Of a stretch of 64,000 nt of DNA, positions 53,981 through 62,747 are shown piece after piece (position 1 is the stretch's first letter; each line of letters begins with the position of its first letter). Made by a program: the position numbers and the translations under genes. The stretch lies in contig NZ_NGJW01000001.1 of NCBI RefSeq assembly GCF_003987555.1, positions 186,001 through 250,000 on the forward strand, given 5' to 3'. The notes under the pieces are model-generated. The model searched no databases. It saw only the letters and a list, made by a program, of their open reading frames with translations, and was not told the DNA's origin. The DNA comes from Vagococcus lutrae (GTDB taxonomy: Bacteria; Bacillota; Bacilli; Lactobacillales; Vagococcaceae).

Positions 53981-55044
53981 TTATCAACTTTACTAATCTG
54001 GTCTATTAAAAATGACTGATTGGCTAGTGTTGTTGTTTGTGAGTAGTCCATTACCACAGAATCACCAAATATTACCGTTTTAAGTGAGCGACCTGAGACA
54101 CTAACTGTCCCTACAAATATCGCTAAAATAACAGCAATAAGTAACATGACCTTCGTCATCATAGACATTTTCCCAATAGGAGGCTCTTCTAAAGCCTCAG
54201 GACCATGGCCTCGCTCACGTGCTATAGGTTTTAAATCTTCCTTTATAAAGTTTTTTTGCTGTTCTTTATATTCGTTTTGATAATCTTTTTTAGCCTTCGC
54301 TGGTTGCTTTCTAAACCACTCAGTAAATTCTCGATAGTTTTTTACTACTTCTGCTGTTTCGCCTACTTCTCTAACCTCACCATAGTGCATCCACACAACT
54401 CTATCACAGATTTTTTCTATTTGAGCTAAAGAATGACTTACAAAAAAGATTGTCTTTCCTTGCGAACGGAAAAGTTGAATGCGGTCGACACATTTTTGAT
54501 AAAACGTATCATCTCCTACTGATAACGCCTCATCAATAATTAAAACATCCGGATTTTGATGAACTGCTACTGCGAAACCTAATCGAGATCGCATACCACT
54601 TGAATAGTTTTTTACAGGCTGATCGATAAAATCACCTAAGTCGGCAAACGCTACTATATCGGGCATAAGTTCATCAACTTCTTCATTGGTCATACCTGTC
54701 ATTAAACATTTTAAACGTATGTTTTCTAATCCTGTTAATTGGCCTTTCAATCCAGCTCCTATAGCAATAATGGAGGTTTCGCCTTTAATATCAACAACAC
54801 CTGAGGTTTGAGGAATAATACCAGCAAGAATGTTGGATAGTGTTGATTTCCCCGAGCCATTGATTCCTATCAAACCAATCGTTTCACCGGAATATACTTG
54901 CAAGTCGACGCCTTTTAAAGCCCAAAAATGCGGAATATCTTTTTGTGAGAAACGAAATAAAGCTTTAATTTTATCCGACTTCTTTTTATATAAATCATAT
55001 TCCTTAGTCACCATTTGTAAATTTACTTTTACTTCTCGACTCAT
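53977..55044 (-). CDS. tagH: Teichoic acid ABC exporter ATPase TagH
   Basis: 355 residues. ABC ATPase domain at about 1-235 with Walker [10 protein letters not shown] (60-68), signature [12 protein letters not shown] (about 147) and Walker [14 protein letters not shown] charged linker follows, then one membrane segment (about 297-316) and a short external tail, a layout known for TagH proteins. It powers export with TagG. First gene of the teichoic acid operon. Confidence 0.94.
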   Translation of the reverse strand: MSREVKVNLQMVTKEYDLYKKKSDKIKALFRFSQKDIPHFWALKGVDLQVYSGETIGLIGINGSGKSTLSNILAGIIPQTSGVVDIKGETSIIAIGAGLKGQLTGLENIRLKCLMTGMTNEEVDELMPDIVAFADLGDFIDQPVKNYSSGMRSRLGFAVAVHQNPDVLIIDEALSVGDDTFYQKCVDRIQLFRSQGKTIFFVSHSLAQIEKICDRVVWMHYGEVREVGETAEVVKNYREFTEWFRKQPAKAKKDYQNEYKEQQKNFIKEDLKPIARERGHGPEALEEPPIGKMSMMTKVMLLIAVILAIFVGTVSVSGRSLKTVIFGDSVVMDYSQTTTLANQSFLIDQISKVDN

Positions 55045-55174
55045 GACTGTTAGTCACCTCTATTATTTTCTTTATATCTCATTAATTTTACATCATTCTG
55101 TGTTTTTTTACAAAAGACACCTTAACTTTTAATTTATTCTTATACTCTTCCTTAATTTGGATGTGTTAGAGCAG

Positions 55175-55205
55175 AAAAAAAGATGACTAAATCGTCATCT
55201 TTTTA
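55175..55205 (-). terminator. Terminator after second LCP gene
   Basis: Stem AAAAAGATGAC / GTCATCTTTTT with a 6-nt loop, overlapping the stop codon region of the LCP gene. Confidence 0.85.
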
Positions 55206-56309
55206 TTCCTCCCAAACTGCCATACCATCATTTGGTATATTTTTAGGAGAGGTTAACCCATTTGTCTGAAATTCATATCCTTCTTCATCTCGCTCGTCTG
55301 GTTCATCTAGTCCTAAAGAAAGACGTAGCTTATGGCTAATATATTGCAAGCTGTCGTCATTTAAGCCGACCATATCCTCACCATAATAGTTGAATCCCGA
55401 CCAATCAAAGATATAATTTTGAATATCATAACTTTCTTTCCCTACCAATGCTGCCTCTGCTACTTTAAAAATTGTCTGTTTATCCATATTCGTCCAGAAG
55501 TGACCCGAAATAGCTTCCATAATATTTTCAAGTTTGGTAATCGAGCCAATACTCATTGCCTTTTTCATGATTTCATTCATCACTTCTTGTTGGCGACTGC
55601 CTCTAAGGATGTCGTTATCACCTTTTCTTGTTCTAGCAAAAGCTAATGCTTCTTCTCCAGTTAAATGTTGACGTCCTTCTTTTAAGTCAATAACAAACTT
55701 CCCTTTTGCATTTTGCTCCTTTATATCGTACGGAACATCCACTTCAACACCACCTACGGCATTAACAATATCTTCAAATGCGGTAAAATCAACTGTTATA
55801 TAATAGTTGATAGGAAGCTCCATCAAGTCTTCGACCGCATCAATTGCAGCCTCTGCTTCTCCAAATGAATATGCAGCATTTATTTTCGTCATTCCTTCAA
55901 ACTGGTTAGGTATTGACATATATGTGTAAGTATCTCTTGGAATACTTACCATACTAATATCTTTATTTATTGGATTAAAAGTCATTAAGATCATAGCATC
56001 TGTCCTAGTAGAATCTAATTGTCTATCATCATCATTATCTACTCCTAGCAGTAATATTGAGATTGGATCTTTTAATGGATCTATGTGTCTATTTTCTTCA
56101 ACTTTTTTTTCTATAGGGGTATATGAACGTGAGAGCAAATTGTTCGCACTTGTCAATACTCTCGCAGCATAACCCACTCCCGCCAAAATCAAGCCTAATA
56201 TGATAACTACTATAACTTGCCAAGGTTTTATCTTTTTATGTTTTTTACGACTATTTTTATGTAGCTCTGAGCGCGTTTTTTTTGTATCATCTTTGCTATT
56301 TTTTTGCAT
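55203..56309 (-). CDS. LCP (LytR-CpsA-Psr) family ligase of the teichoic acid region
   Basis: 368 residues from the ATG at 56309 (AAAGGATGG 6 nt upstream; the frame stays open to 56351). A basic cytoplasmic N-terminus, one membrane segment (about 32-54) and the extracellular LCP domain: ILLLGVDNDDDRQLDSTRTD, VSIPRDTYTYM, KINAAYSFGEAEA, FARTRKGDNDILRGSRQQEV. It is predicted to transfer teichoic acid from its lipid carrier to peptidoglycan. It is monocistronic, between tagH and the divergent tagO. A C-terminal acidic tail of about 40 residues is longer than in the capsule-operon LCP. Confidence 0.93.
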   Translation of the reverse strand: MQKNSKDDTKKTRSELHKNSRKKHKKIKPWQVIVVIILGLILAGVGYAARVLTSANNLLSRSYTPIEKKVEENRHIDPLKDPISILLLGVDNDDDRQLDSTRTDAMILMTFNPINKDISMVSIPRDTYTYMSIPNQFEGMTKINAAYSFGEAEAAIDAVEDLMELPINYYITVDFTAFEDIVNAVGGVEVDVPYDIKEQNAKGKFVIDLKEGRQHLTGEEALAFARTRKGDNDILRGSRQQEVMNEIMKKAMSIGSITKLENIMEAISGHFWTNMDKQTIFKVAEAALVGKESYDIQNYIFDWSGFNYYGEDMVGLNDDSLQYISHKLRLSLGLDEPDERDEEGYEFQTNGLTSPKNIPNDGMAVWEE

Positions 56310-56430
56310 TTTAAGCCATCCTTTAATATTAATTTCTATATTATAGCACAACTTTAGCTACTTAAAAAGATATGTTAAATCCTTAACATAAAATTATATT
56401 TTGATATTTGGTTTGTTTCTATAGTTAAGG

Positions 56431-56436
56431 TATAAT
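56431..56436 (+). promoter_or_regulatory. -10 element of tagO promoter
   Basis: A consensus TATAAT lies 32 nt before the tagO start codon. A TTTGGT hexamer 18 nt further upstream is a weak -35 candidate. Confidence 0.55.
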
Positions 56437-56468
56437 AAAATTGATATTACGAAAGTAGGTAAACTATC

Positions 56469-57593
56469 ATGAGTTTTACAATGAATCTGTTCTTAAAACT
56501 ATTATTAACTGTCACTATGGCAGTTATCTTAACTCCAATCATTCGTAGATTAGCCTTTGCAATTAACGCCGTTGATTTACCAAATGAACGACGTATCAAT
56601 AAAATACCAATGCCTTCTGCTGGTGGACTTGCTATATATATTAGCTTTTCTCTTTCTTTACTGTTACTTTTTTCCGATATCATTGATCTTACTGCTTCAT
56701 TGAGATTAATCGCTGTCAGTGGAATTGTCGTGCTTACTGGTCTATTAGATGATATTTTCGAGCTAACTCCTAGACAGAAAATGTTTGGCACTCTAGTCGC
56801 TGCATTTTCAGCTTACTTTTTTGCAGGGATTAAGTTTGAAACGATTAACATTGGTAGTCTAATTGAATTAAATTTAGGATGGTTTAGCTTACCGATTACC
56901 ATCTTTTGGATTGTCGGGTTTACTAATGCTATCAACTTGATCGACGGTCTAGACGGTCTAGCCTCTGGCGTTTCAGCCATTGCACTTACTACTATAGGTA
57001 TTATTGGTTATATTGCAGTAAGCTCTGGAGGTGTACTCATTCAAGTTCCAATTATGATTTTCGTGCTAGTTGCAAGTATTATTGGTTTTCTTCCATACAA
57101 TTTTTTTCCGGCTAAGATATATCTCGGTGATACAGGTGCTTTATTTTTAGGTTTTATGATAGCCATTTTGTCACTTCAAGGTCTTAAAAATGCAACATTC
57201 ATCTCACTCATAACACCCTTAATTATTTTAGGGGTTCCGATTACTGATACTTTTTACGCGATTATTCGTCGGACCTTAAACAAACAATCTATTTCAAATG
57301 CTGACCATATGCATTTACATCATCGTCTTATTTCTTTAGGTTTTACTCATAGAGGAGCAGTATTAATGATTTATGCACTTTCCTTTATTTTTTCTTTTGC
57401 TGCTATACTCTATTCTTTTACCAATATCGTGGCTAATATATTTATGGTTTTATCACTTTTATTAGCTATAGAATTATTCGTTGAACAAATTGGACTTGTA
57501 GGGGAAAATAGACAGCCTCTCTTAAATGTTTTAAAATTCATAGGAAATAAAGCTTATCGAAAAAAAGTATTAGAAGAATATAAAAAAAAATGA
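56469..57593 (+). CDS. tagO: UDP-GlcNAc:undecaprenyl-phosphate GlcNAc-1-phosphate transferase
   Basis: 374 residues, a polytopic MraY/WecA/TagO-family enzyme with about 10-11 membrane segments. It starts wall teichoic acid synthesis by linking GlcNAc-1-P to undecaprenyl phosphate. Motifs: NERRINKIPMPSAGGLAIYI, TGLLDDIFELTPRQK (DD pair), NAINLIDGLDGLASG, KIYLGDTGALFLG and MHLHHRLISLG. The ATG at 56469 has an AAAGTAGGT site; an ATG four codons later is possible. It is divergent from the LCP gene and alone in its transcript. It could also supply other GlcNAc-primed polymers. Confidence 0.95.
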   Translation: MSFTMNLFLKLLLTVTMAVILTPIIRRLAFAINAVDLPNERRINKIPMPSAGGLAIYISFSLSLLLLFSDIIDLTASLRLIAVSGIVVLTGLLDDIFELTPRQKMFGTLVAAFSAYFFAGIKFETINIGSLIELNLGWFSLPITIFWIVGFTNAINLIDGLDGLASGVSAIALTTIGIIGYIAVSSGGVLIQVPIMIFVLVASIIGFLPYNFFPAKIYLGDTGALFLGFMIAILSLQGLKNATFISLITPLIILGVPITDTFYAIIRRTLNKQSISNADHMHLHHRLISLGFTHRGAVLMIYALSFIFSFAAILYSFTNIVANIFMVLSLLLAIELFVEQIGLVGENRQPLLNVLKFIGNKAYRKKVLEEYKKK

Positions 57594-57620
57594 AGACTTT
57601 AAACTAGTCTTCATTTTTTT
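57583..57620. terminator. Bidirectional terminator between tagO and yihY-like gene
   Basis: Stem ATGAAGACT / AGTCTTCAT flanked by runs of A and T; it overlaps the ends of both converging genes. Confidence 0.88.
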
Positions 57621-58506
57621 GCATTTTCTTCTTCACATCATGAAAAACAGAATCTCTCACTTTTATTTCTCCTGAGGTGTATTCTTCAGTACTTGCATTT
57701 AAAATACCCCCAATGATTATCACACTGGCAGCAAAATTAAACCACAACATGACAATGATAAAGCTTCCGATAATCCCATAACTTGAAAAACTACTTGCAA
57801 AGTATTTCGCGTAATAGCCAAACAACTGTGTTAACAACATCCAACTAACCGTAGCAAATAAAGTTCCTGGAATAATCGAACGCCATTTTAATTTTGCATT
57901 TGGTAATAATGTATAAATTAAAAGCATGGTAATAAACAATGTAATCAGAATCCCCGGCCATTTTAACGTCCCAAATTTATCTGAAAACGAGGCAATCACA
58001 GGGAAATACGGTGTCAAATAATCAATAATCGTCTGACCTAATGTAAACACTACCGTGACGGCGACTACCATCATCATCAAGCCAAAAATGATAAAAAACG
58101 ATAAAATACGTGAAATGACCATGTTACGTGTTTTAGCAAGTCCGTACGCTTTATTTAAAGCAAGACTAAGTGCATTGATACTTTTACTTGCCGCCCAAAG
58201 TGTCGTAACCGCTGAAATAGATAATAAACCACCACTCGAGTTTTCTAACAAATTACGAATCGTACCTTCTAACAGCTCAAAAACTGTGGGTGGAATCGCA
58301 ATTTGTAAATAACCTAACATCGTTTCTGGATCTATCTTCAATAATGGTAATAAGTTTCCTAAAGCAATCATTAACGGAAAGATAGATAATAACAAATAAT
58401 ACGCAATAGCAGAAGAAGAGATACCTATTTCCGCATCTCCCATACGTTCTTTGAATGCCTCTGCAAACCGCTGTAACTTTTCTTTTTTCGTCTCCTGACT
58501 CCCCAT
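57604..58506 (-). CDS. YihY/BrkB family membrane protein
   Basis: 300 residues with six membrane segments; begins FAEAFKERMGDAEIGISSSAIAYYLLLSIFPLMIALG (residues about 13-48), the typical YihY start, and includes LLPNAKLKWRSIIPGTLFATVSW and YGIIGSFIIVMLWFNFAAS. Once annotated as ribonuclease BN in error; the real role is unknown. It is 24 nt downstream of map and probably cotranscribed with it. Confidence 0.92.
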   Translation of the reverse strand: MGSQETKKEKLQRFAEAFKERMGDAEIGISSSAIAYYLLLSIFPLMIALGNLLPLLKIDPETMLGYLQIAIPPTVFELLEGTIRNLLENSSGGLLSISAVTTLWAASKSINALSLALNKAYGLAKTRNMVISRILSFFIIFGLMMMVVAVTVVFTLGQTIIDYLTPYFPVIASFSDKFGTLKWPGILITLFITMLLIYTLLPNAKLKWRSIIPGTLFATVSWMLLTQLFGYYAKYFASSFSSYGIIGSFIIVMLWFNFAASVIIIGGILNASTEEYTSGEIKVRDSVFHDVKKKMQKNED

Positions 58507-58530
58507 GAGTGTTCTCCTTATTAGAAAAGG

Positions 58531-59289
58531 TTAAGCTCCCTCTCCTTGATCCGTAAGCAAGCGTGGCCCCTCTTTTGTAATCGCAATCGTATGCTCATAC
58601 TGACAACTTAAACCACCATCTTGCGTACGTGCCGTCCAACCATTGTCATCCATTTTCATCTTCCATGTGCCAGTATTGACCATTGGCTCAATCGTAATAA
58701 CCATGCCTTCTTTCAAACGCAACCCTTTATTAGGTTCTCCATAGTGGGGAACGGCTGGTGCTTCGTGAATGGTCGGTCCAATACCATGGCCGATAAAGTC
58801 GCGTACAACACCGTAACCTTCTCCTTCAACATAAGTTTGAATCGCATGTCCAATATCCCCAATACGATTGCCCACTTGCGCTTGCTTGATACCGCGATAC
58901 AACGCTTCTTTCGTTACATCCATTAATCGTTCTAATTCAGGCGTTGCTTCGCCGACTACATATGACCAGCAAGAATCTGACATGGCACCGTTTAAATCGA
59001 CACACATATCAACTTTGATTAAGTCGCCATTTTTTAGCACTTCTTTACGAGGGAAACCATGGCAAATTTCATCGTTGATGCTGCAACATGTCGCGTACTC
59101 ATATCCTTCAAAACCAATTTGAGCAGGAATACCACCTTGTTTACGAATTAGTTCATCGACGAATACTTCAATATCCCAACTTGTAATTCCAGGTTTAATA
59201 AAATCGCGCAACTGACGATGAACTTCTGCTAATACTTCACCAGACTTCGCCATGTTATCAATTTCTCTTTGTGACTTTAATGAAATCAT
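58531..59289 (-). CDS. map: Methionine aminopeptidase, type I
   Basis: 252 residues. It removes the N-terminal methionine of new proteins. Metal ligands are visible in VDMCVDLNGAMSDSCW (first Asp pair), GHGIGPTIHEAPAVPHYG (His), ITIEPMVNTG (Glu) and CQYEHTIAIT (Glu). The second half of the first Asp pair is intact only as MSDS, as in several Firmicute proteins. It is divergent from the flavodoxin gene and forms an operon with the YihY-like gene. Confidence 0.96.
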   Translation of the reverse strand: MISLKSQREIDNMAKSGEVLAEVHRQLRDFIKPGITSWDIEVFVDELIRKQGGIPAQIGFEGYEYATCCSINDEICHGFPRKEVLKNGDLIKVDMCVDLNGAMSDSCWSYVVGEATPELERLMDVTKEALYRGIKQAQVGNRIGDIGHAIQTYVEGEGYGVVRDFIGHGIGPTIHEAPAVPHYGEPNKGLRLKEGMVITIEPMVNTGTWKMKMDDNGWTARTQDGGLSCQYEHTIAITKEGPRLLTDQGEGA

Positions 59290-59367
59290 TTAAACTCTCC
59301 TCACATTCTCTTTTCTCTTCATATTTTATCATACCACCCATATATTACCAAACTGAAAAACTTTCAC

Positions 59368-59403
59368 TTTCACTATGTGAAACATTTCGTTTTCTGTTAT
59401 AAT
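59368..59403 (+). promoter_or_regulatory. Flavodoxin promoter with TTTCAC-TAT-GTGAAA dyad
   Basis: An extended -10, TGTTATAAT (59395-59403), lies about 30 nt before the flavodoxin start codon. A perfect inverted repeat TTTCAC/GTGAAA (59368-59382) covers the -35 area, where a regulator could bind. Confidence 0.6.
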
Positions 59404-59433
59404 GAAAGGGAATTTGTATGAGGAGGAATGAAA

Positions 59434-59880
59434 ATGGCTTTAGTCAAAATTGTATATGCTAGTCTAACAGGTAATACAGAAGAAATTGCGGATATTGTTG
59501 CCGAAGCCTTTGAAAATGAAGGATTAGATGTAGAACTTAACGAGTGTACGCAAGTCGATGCCGAAGATTTTCTAGACGCCGATATTTGTGTCGTGGGTAC
59601 ATACACATATGATGAAGGTGCTTTGCCAGACGATATTGTCGATTTTTACGAGGATTTAAAAGAATTAGATTTAACAGGTAAGCTTTACGGGGTTGTGGGC
59701 TCGGGTGATACTTTTTACGAGATGTTCTGCTCATGTGTCGATGATTTTGACCGTGTGTTTAGTCAAACAGGAGCCACAAAAGGCGCCGAGTCGGTAAAAG
59801 TTGATTTAGCAGCCGAAGAGGAAGATATTGTACGATTAGAAGCATTTGCGTCTGAATTAGCTTCTAAAATAACAGAATAA
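59434..59880 (+). CDS. Flavodoxin
   Basis: 148 residues from the ATG at 59434; the ATG at 59428 sits directly after GAGGAGG and is too close. FMN-binding phosphate loop YASLTGNTEEIAD (about 8-20), VGTYTYDEGALPDDIVDFYE and GVVGSGDTFYEMFCSCVDDF identify a short-chain flavodoxin. It is a small electron carrier in the cytoplasm. The partner reductase is not in this window. Single-gene unit ending at a terminator. Confidence 0.95.
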   Translation: MALVKIVYASLTGNTEEIADIVAEAFENEGLDVELNECTQVDAEDFLDADICVVGTYTYDEGALPDDIVDFYEDLKELDLTGKLYGVVGSGDTFYEMFCSCVDDFDRVFSQTGATKGAESVKVDLAAEEEDIVRLEAFASELASKITE

Positions 59881-59884
59881 AACA

Positions 59885-59921
59885 AAAACTCAGCTTTTAA
59901 CATAACAAAAGCTGAGTTTTT
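59885..59921. terminator. Bidirectional terminator between flavodoxin and TetR genes
   Basis: Perfect stem AAAAACTCAGCTTTT / AAAAGCTGAGTTTTT, 7-nt loop, between converging genes. Confidence 0.9.
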
Positions 59922-59928
59922 ATACGTA

Positions 59929-60501
59929 TTAAGCAGGTTGTGTGTAATAATCATCTTGCTCTAAAATGCTGCGAATCGTACCATTCACGGCTTTAACTAG
60001 TTCATCTCGTGATGGGCGATAGAGATTACCTGATGATAACGTCGCAATACCCGTAGCTGTCAACCACGTTTGTGTAAAAAGACTGTCTTTGATAGGTTCC
60101 TCCAGGTCGCGATATCTTAAGTCTTTATTTAAATTCTTCATGAATAAACGACGTCCATAGTCCACCACATACTGTGATTCTGGATAGTTTTCCGTGTAAA
60201 TAGCACGATACATCGTTGGTTCATTAATTGCAAACTCAACATAGGCAATGGAAAGGTCTAAAATAGCATCCCCTAAAATCACGCGGGAGTAAATTTCTTG
60301 TTCAAGTCGCTCGTTTATTTTGTTTAAGACTTCTTTTCTTAAATCGCTCATATTTTGAAACTCTAGATAAATGGGTTGAGTTGAACACTTCATCTTACTC
60401 GCAACACGTCGAGCGGTGAAATTAGAAAATCCTTCCGTTGCAACAATCGTATAAGCGGCGCGTAAAATTTGCTTCTTGGTGATTGTTTTCTTTCTTGCCA
60501 T
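59929..60501 (-). CDS. TetR/AcrR-family transcriptional regulator
   Basis: 190 residues. The N-terminal helix-turn-helix is clear (ITKKQILRAAYTIVATEGFSNFTARRVASKMKC, about 7-39, within which ARRVASKMKCSTQPIYLEF is the recognition part); the C-terminal domain (about 75-190) should bind a small molecule. It lies alone, divergent from the M29 aminopeptidase gene. The target is not known; family members often act on neighbouring or distant efflux genes. Confidence 0.9.
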   Translation of the reverse strand: MARKKTITKKQILRAAYTIVATEGFSNFTARRVASKMKCSTQPIYLEFQNMSDLRKEVLNKINERLEQEIYSRVILGDAILDLSIAYVEFAINEPTMYRAIYTENYPESQYVVDYGRRLFMKNLNKDLRYRDLEEPIKDSLFTQTWLTATGIATLSSGNLYRPSRDELVKAVNGTIRSILEQDDYYTQPA

Positions 60502-60629
60502 TTTTTCACTTCCTTTATTAGTTTTATTATATTATTATTAGATAAAAATTATAATATCACAAAACGCCCGTTTTTAAAAGAACATTTTTTATAAAATTTA
60601 TTATTTAACAGTGTCACTCATATCTTCAA

Positions 60630-60658
60630 TTGTTGCGTTTACACAAATATGCTATGAT
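60630..60658 (+). promoter_or_regulatory. Putative promoter of M29 aminopeptidase gene
   Basis: TTGTTG (60630-60635), 17-nt spacer, TATGAT (60653-60658), about 36 nt before the start codon. Confidence 0.5.
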
Positions 60659-60694
60659 AGAAAACATATTAAACTAATTTAGGAGTGAGAATAG

Positions 60695-61927
60695 ATGGAA
60701 AATTTTGATGTGCTTTTGGATAAATATGCTACGTTAATCGTTAGCACTGGTGTCAATGTAAACAAAGGTCATACGGTTGTCCTACAAATCGATGTTGAGC
60801 AAGCACCTTTAGCGCGTTTGATTGTCAAAAAAGCATACGCAGCTGGAGCGAAACAAGTCATTGTAAACTGGTCAGATGATGCCGTTGCGCGTGAATTTTT
60901 AGCAAATGCTGATGAAGACGTGTTAAAAACAGTTCCCGACTATAAAGTGGCCGAGTCTGAAGCGTGGATTGAAGCAGGTGCTAGTCGAATTAGTGTGGTG
61001 TCACGTGACCCTGAAGCTTACGCTGGTTTAGACACCGAGCGCATTGCCATGCATCAACTAGCGATGGGGAAAGCAATGGTCAAATTACGCGAAGCAACAC
61101 AAGCAAATCGCGTGAGTTGGACGGTCGTAGCTGCTGCTGGTAGTGCTTGGGCGAAAAAAGTTTTCCCTCACCTTGCAACAGAAGACGAGCAAGTAAACGC
61201 ATTATGGGATCAAATTTTTAAAACTACCCGTATTTATGAAGAGGATCCTGTCGCAGCTTGGGAGCAACACGACAAAACGCTATGGTCGAAAGCTGATGAA
61301 TTAAATGCGGAACAATTCGACGCTTTGCATTACACTGCACCTGGTACAGATTTAACCATTGGCTTACCTAAAAACCACCGTTGGGAAGGCGCTGGCAGTC
61401 TGAACGCACGTGGCGAAAAATTTATGGCGAATATGCCAACAGAAGAAGTCTTTACTGCGCCTGACAATCGTCGTATTGATGGCGTCATCGTTAGCACGAA
61501 GCCATTAAGCTATGGCGGTACTACGATTAGCGGTATGACTTTCACTTTTGAAAATGGGAAAGTTGTCAAGGCAACGGCCGATGAAGGAGAAGACGTTTTA
61601 TTAAAACTTTTAGAAACCGATGAAGGCGCTAAAAGTTTAGGTGAAGTGGCGCTTGTACCACATCAATCCCCTATTTCTCAATCAGGCATTATTTTCTACA
61701 ATACCCTTTTTGATGAAAATGCTTCAAACCATTTAGCATTAGGGTCTGCTTACGCCTTCAATGTTGAAGGTGGAACAGAGATGTCACAAGAAGAATTAGC
61801 CGAAGTGGGATTAAACCGCAGTGCGACACACGTAGACTTTATGGTTGGTTCCGATAAAATGGATATCGATGGTATCCGTGCTGACGGGACACGTGTTCCA
61901 ATCTTCCGTCAAGGTGAATGGGCATAG
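60695..61927 (+). CDS. pepS: Aminopeptidase, M29 family (PepS/AmpS type)
   Basis: 410 residues, the standard length of M29 metallo-aminopeptidases. Metal-binding Glu/His/Asp residues lie in the C-terminal half, in GEVALVPHQSPISQSGIIFY and LFDENASNHLALGSAY, with the final HVDFMVGSDKMDIDG. It removes N-terminal residues from peptides in the cytoplasm. AGGAGTGAG supplies the ribosome site. Single-gene unit ended by a strong hairpin shared with the tRNA gene beyond. Confidence 0.94.
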   Translation: MENFDVLLDKYATLIVSTGVNVNKGHTVVLQIDVEQAPLARLIVKKAYAAGAKQVIVNWSDDAVAREFLANADEDVLKTVPDYKVAESEAWIEAGASRISVVSRDPEAYAGLDTERIAMHQLAMGKAMVKLREATQANRVSWTVVAAAGSAWAKKVFPHLATEDEQVNALWDQIFKTTRIYEEDPVAAWEQHDKTLWSKADELNAEQFDALHYTAPGTDLTIGLPKNHRWEGAGSLNARGEKFMANMPTEEVFTAPDNRRIDGVIVSTKPLSYGGTTISGMTFTFENGKVVKATADEGEDVLLKLLETDEGAKSLGEVALVPHQSPISQSGIIFYNTLFDENASNHLALGSAYAFNVEGGTEMSQEELAEVGLNRSATHVDFMVGSDKMDIDGIRADGTRVPIFRQGEWA

Positions 61928-61940
61928 TCTAATTATACAG

Positions 61941-61977
61941 AAACACCCCACAACATCTTATGTTGTGGGGTGTTTTT
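61941..61977. terminator. Terminator shared by aminopeptidase and tRNA-Arg genes
   Basis: A perfect stem of about 16 bp (AACACCCCACAACAT / ATGTTGTGGGGTGTT) with a T-run on the plus strand and an A/T-rich end on the minus strand. It lies 2 nt from the tRNA 3' end. Confidence 0.88.
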
Positions 61978-61978
61978 A

Positions 61979-62052
61979 CGCTCTCGACTGGAATTGAACC
62001 AGCGGCCTATCGCTTAGGAGGCGATTGCTCTATCCGACTGAGCTACGAGAGC
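61979..62052 (-). tRNA. tRNA-Arg(CCU)
   Basis: 74 nt on the minus strand. Acceptor stem GCTCTCG / CGAGAGC, D-arm AGCTCAGTCGGATAGAGC, anticodon stem ATCGC / GCGAT with loop CTCCTAA (anticodon CCT, reading AGG), T-arm with loop TTCAATT. The 3' CCA is not encoded. It reads a rare Arg codon. Confidence 0.96.
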
Positions 62053-62120
62053 AGCTACTAGATGATTGTATCGAATTTCTTTTCGTACTGTCAAGCCTAC
62101 TTTTCATCTGTACTGCTTTC

Positions 62121-62534
62121 TTAATAGCCTTCTTCCATCATCTCAAGCATTTTTTTGAAACGTCGTTTACGAAAATAACCAAGTAAGATACCGACTGCCA
62201 TATCATTTAGCTTTTGCATAAAGCCATAGGATGTCATCGACTCACGATATGTTACTTGACACGTGGTCTCTGTTAACGGCTCGATATCATATTGCACGAC
62301 AAACTGATTTTTCGTTGTCGAGGTGGTAAAATGATAGGCTCTATTTTCTTCTGCTTTATCAATTTTAATTTTCGCACGGTTATTTTTGCCAAAGTCTTTA
62401 ATATACTCATATTGATCTAGACGTTGACGCGGCACCGTTTTTCCAGTGTTTTGGCGAATATCATGAATAACAGAATCCATTATTTGTTTATATATATATT
62501 CTGCTGGAACTTTCATCTGACGTGTGATTTCCAT
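62121..62534 (-). CDS. DUF3284 domain protein
   Basis: 137 residues. Pattern MEITRQMKVPAEYIYKQIMD at the start, QYDIEPLTETTCQVTYRESM in the middle and an amphipathic C-terminus (RKRRFKKMLEMMEEGY) fit DUF3284, small proteins often encoded beside cellobiose-type PTS genes in Lactobacillales. The fold resembles SRPBCC-type polyketide-cyclase folds by its strand/helix order (inference). Function unknown. AGTGAGG precedes the ATG. Confidence 0.8.
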   Translation of the reverse strand: MEITRQMKVPAEYIYKQIMDSVIHDIRQNTGKTVPRQRLDQYEYIKDFGKNNRAKIKIDKAEENRAYHFTTSTTKNQFVVQYDIEPLTETTCQVTYRESMTSYGFMQKLNDMAVGILLGYFRKRRFKKMLEMMEEGY

Positions 62535-62549
62535 CGTTTATCCCTCACT

Positions 62550-62729
62550 TTATTCTTTCTTTCCTTTTTTTTCATCTTGCTTTGCTTTATAAACTAACGC
62601 CGCTCCGACAACGATGAAAAAAATACCGGTCACCATTGATAATAAATTATACTGAAGAGTCGTCCGGTTTACACTGAACATAAAAATTAACAAGCCGATA
62701 CTTATGAAGAATAGTCCATTTTTGGTCAT
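62550..62729 (-). CDS. Small two-TM membrane protein
   Basis: 59 residues, translated directly from the sequence: two membrane segments (about 5-20 and 31-47) and a highly charged C-terminus (KAKQDEKKGKKE). The ATG at 62727-62729 follows GAGGTAAG. It is 15 nt upstream of the DUF3284 gene, probably cotranscribed. No family recognised. Confidence 0.65.
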   Translation of the reverse strand: MTKNGLFFISIGLLIFMFSVNRTTLQYNLLSMVTGIFFIVVGAALVYKAKQDEKKGKKE

Positions 62730-62747
62730 CTTACCTCATCCTTTTCT

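Noticed and set aside
61941-62052. tRNA-Arg considered as an integration site of a mobile element
   Set aside because: No integrase, phage genes or direct repeat of the tRNA 3' end seen near it; neighbouring genes are housekeeping.
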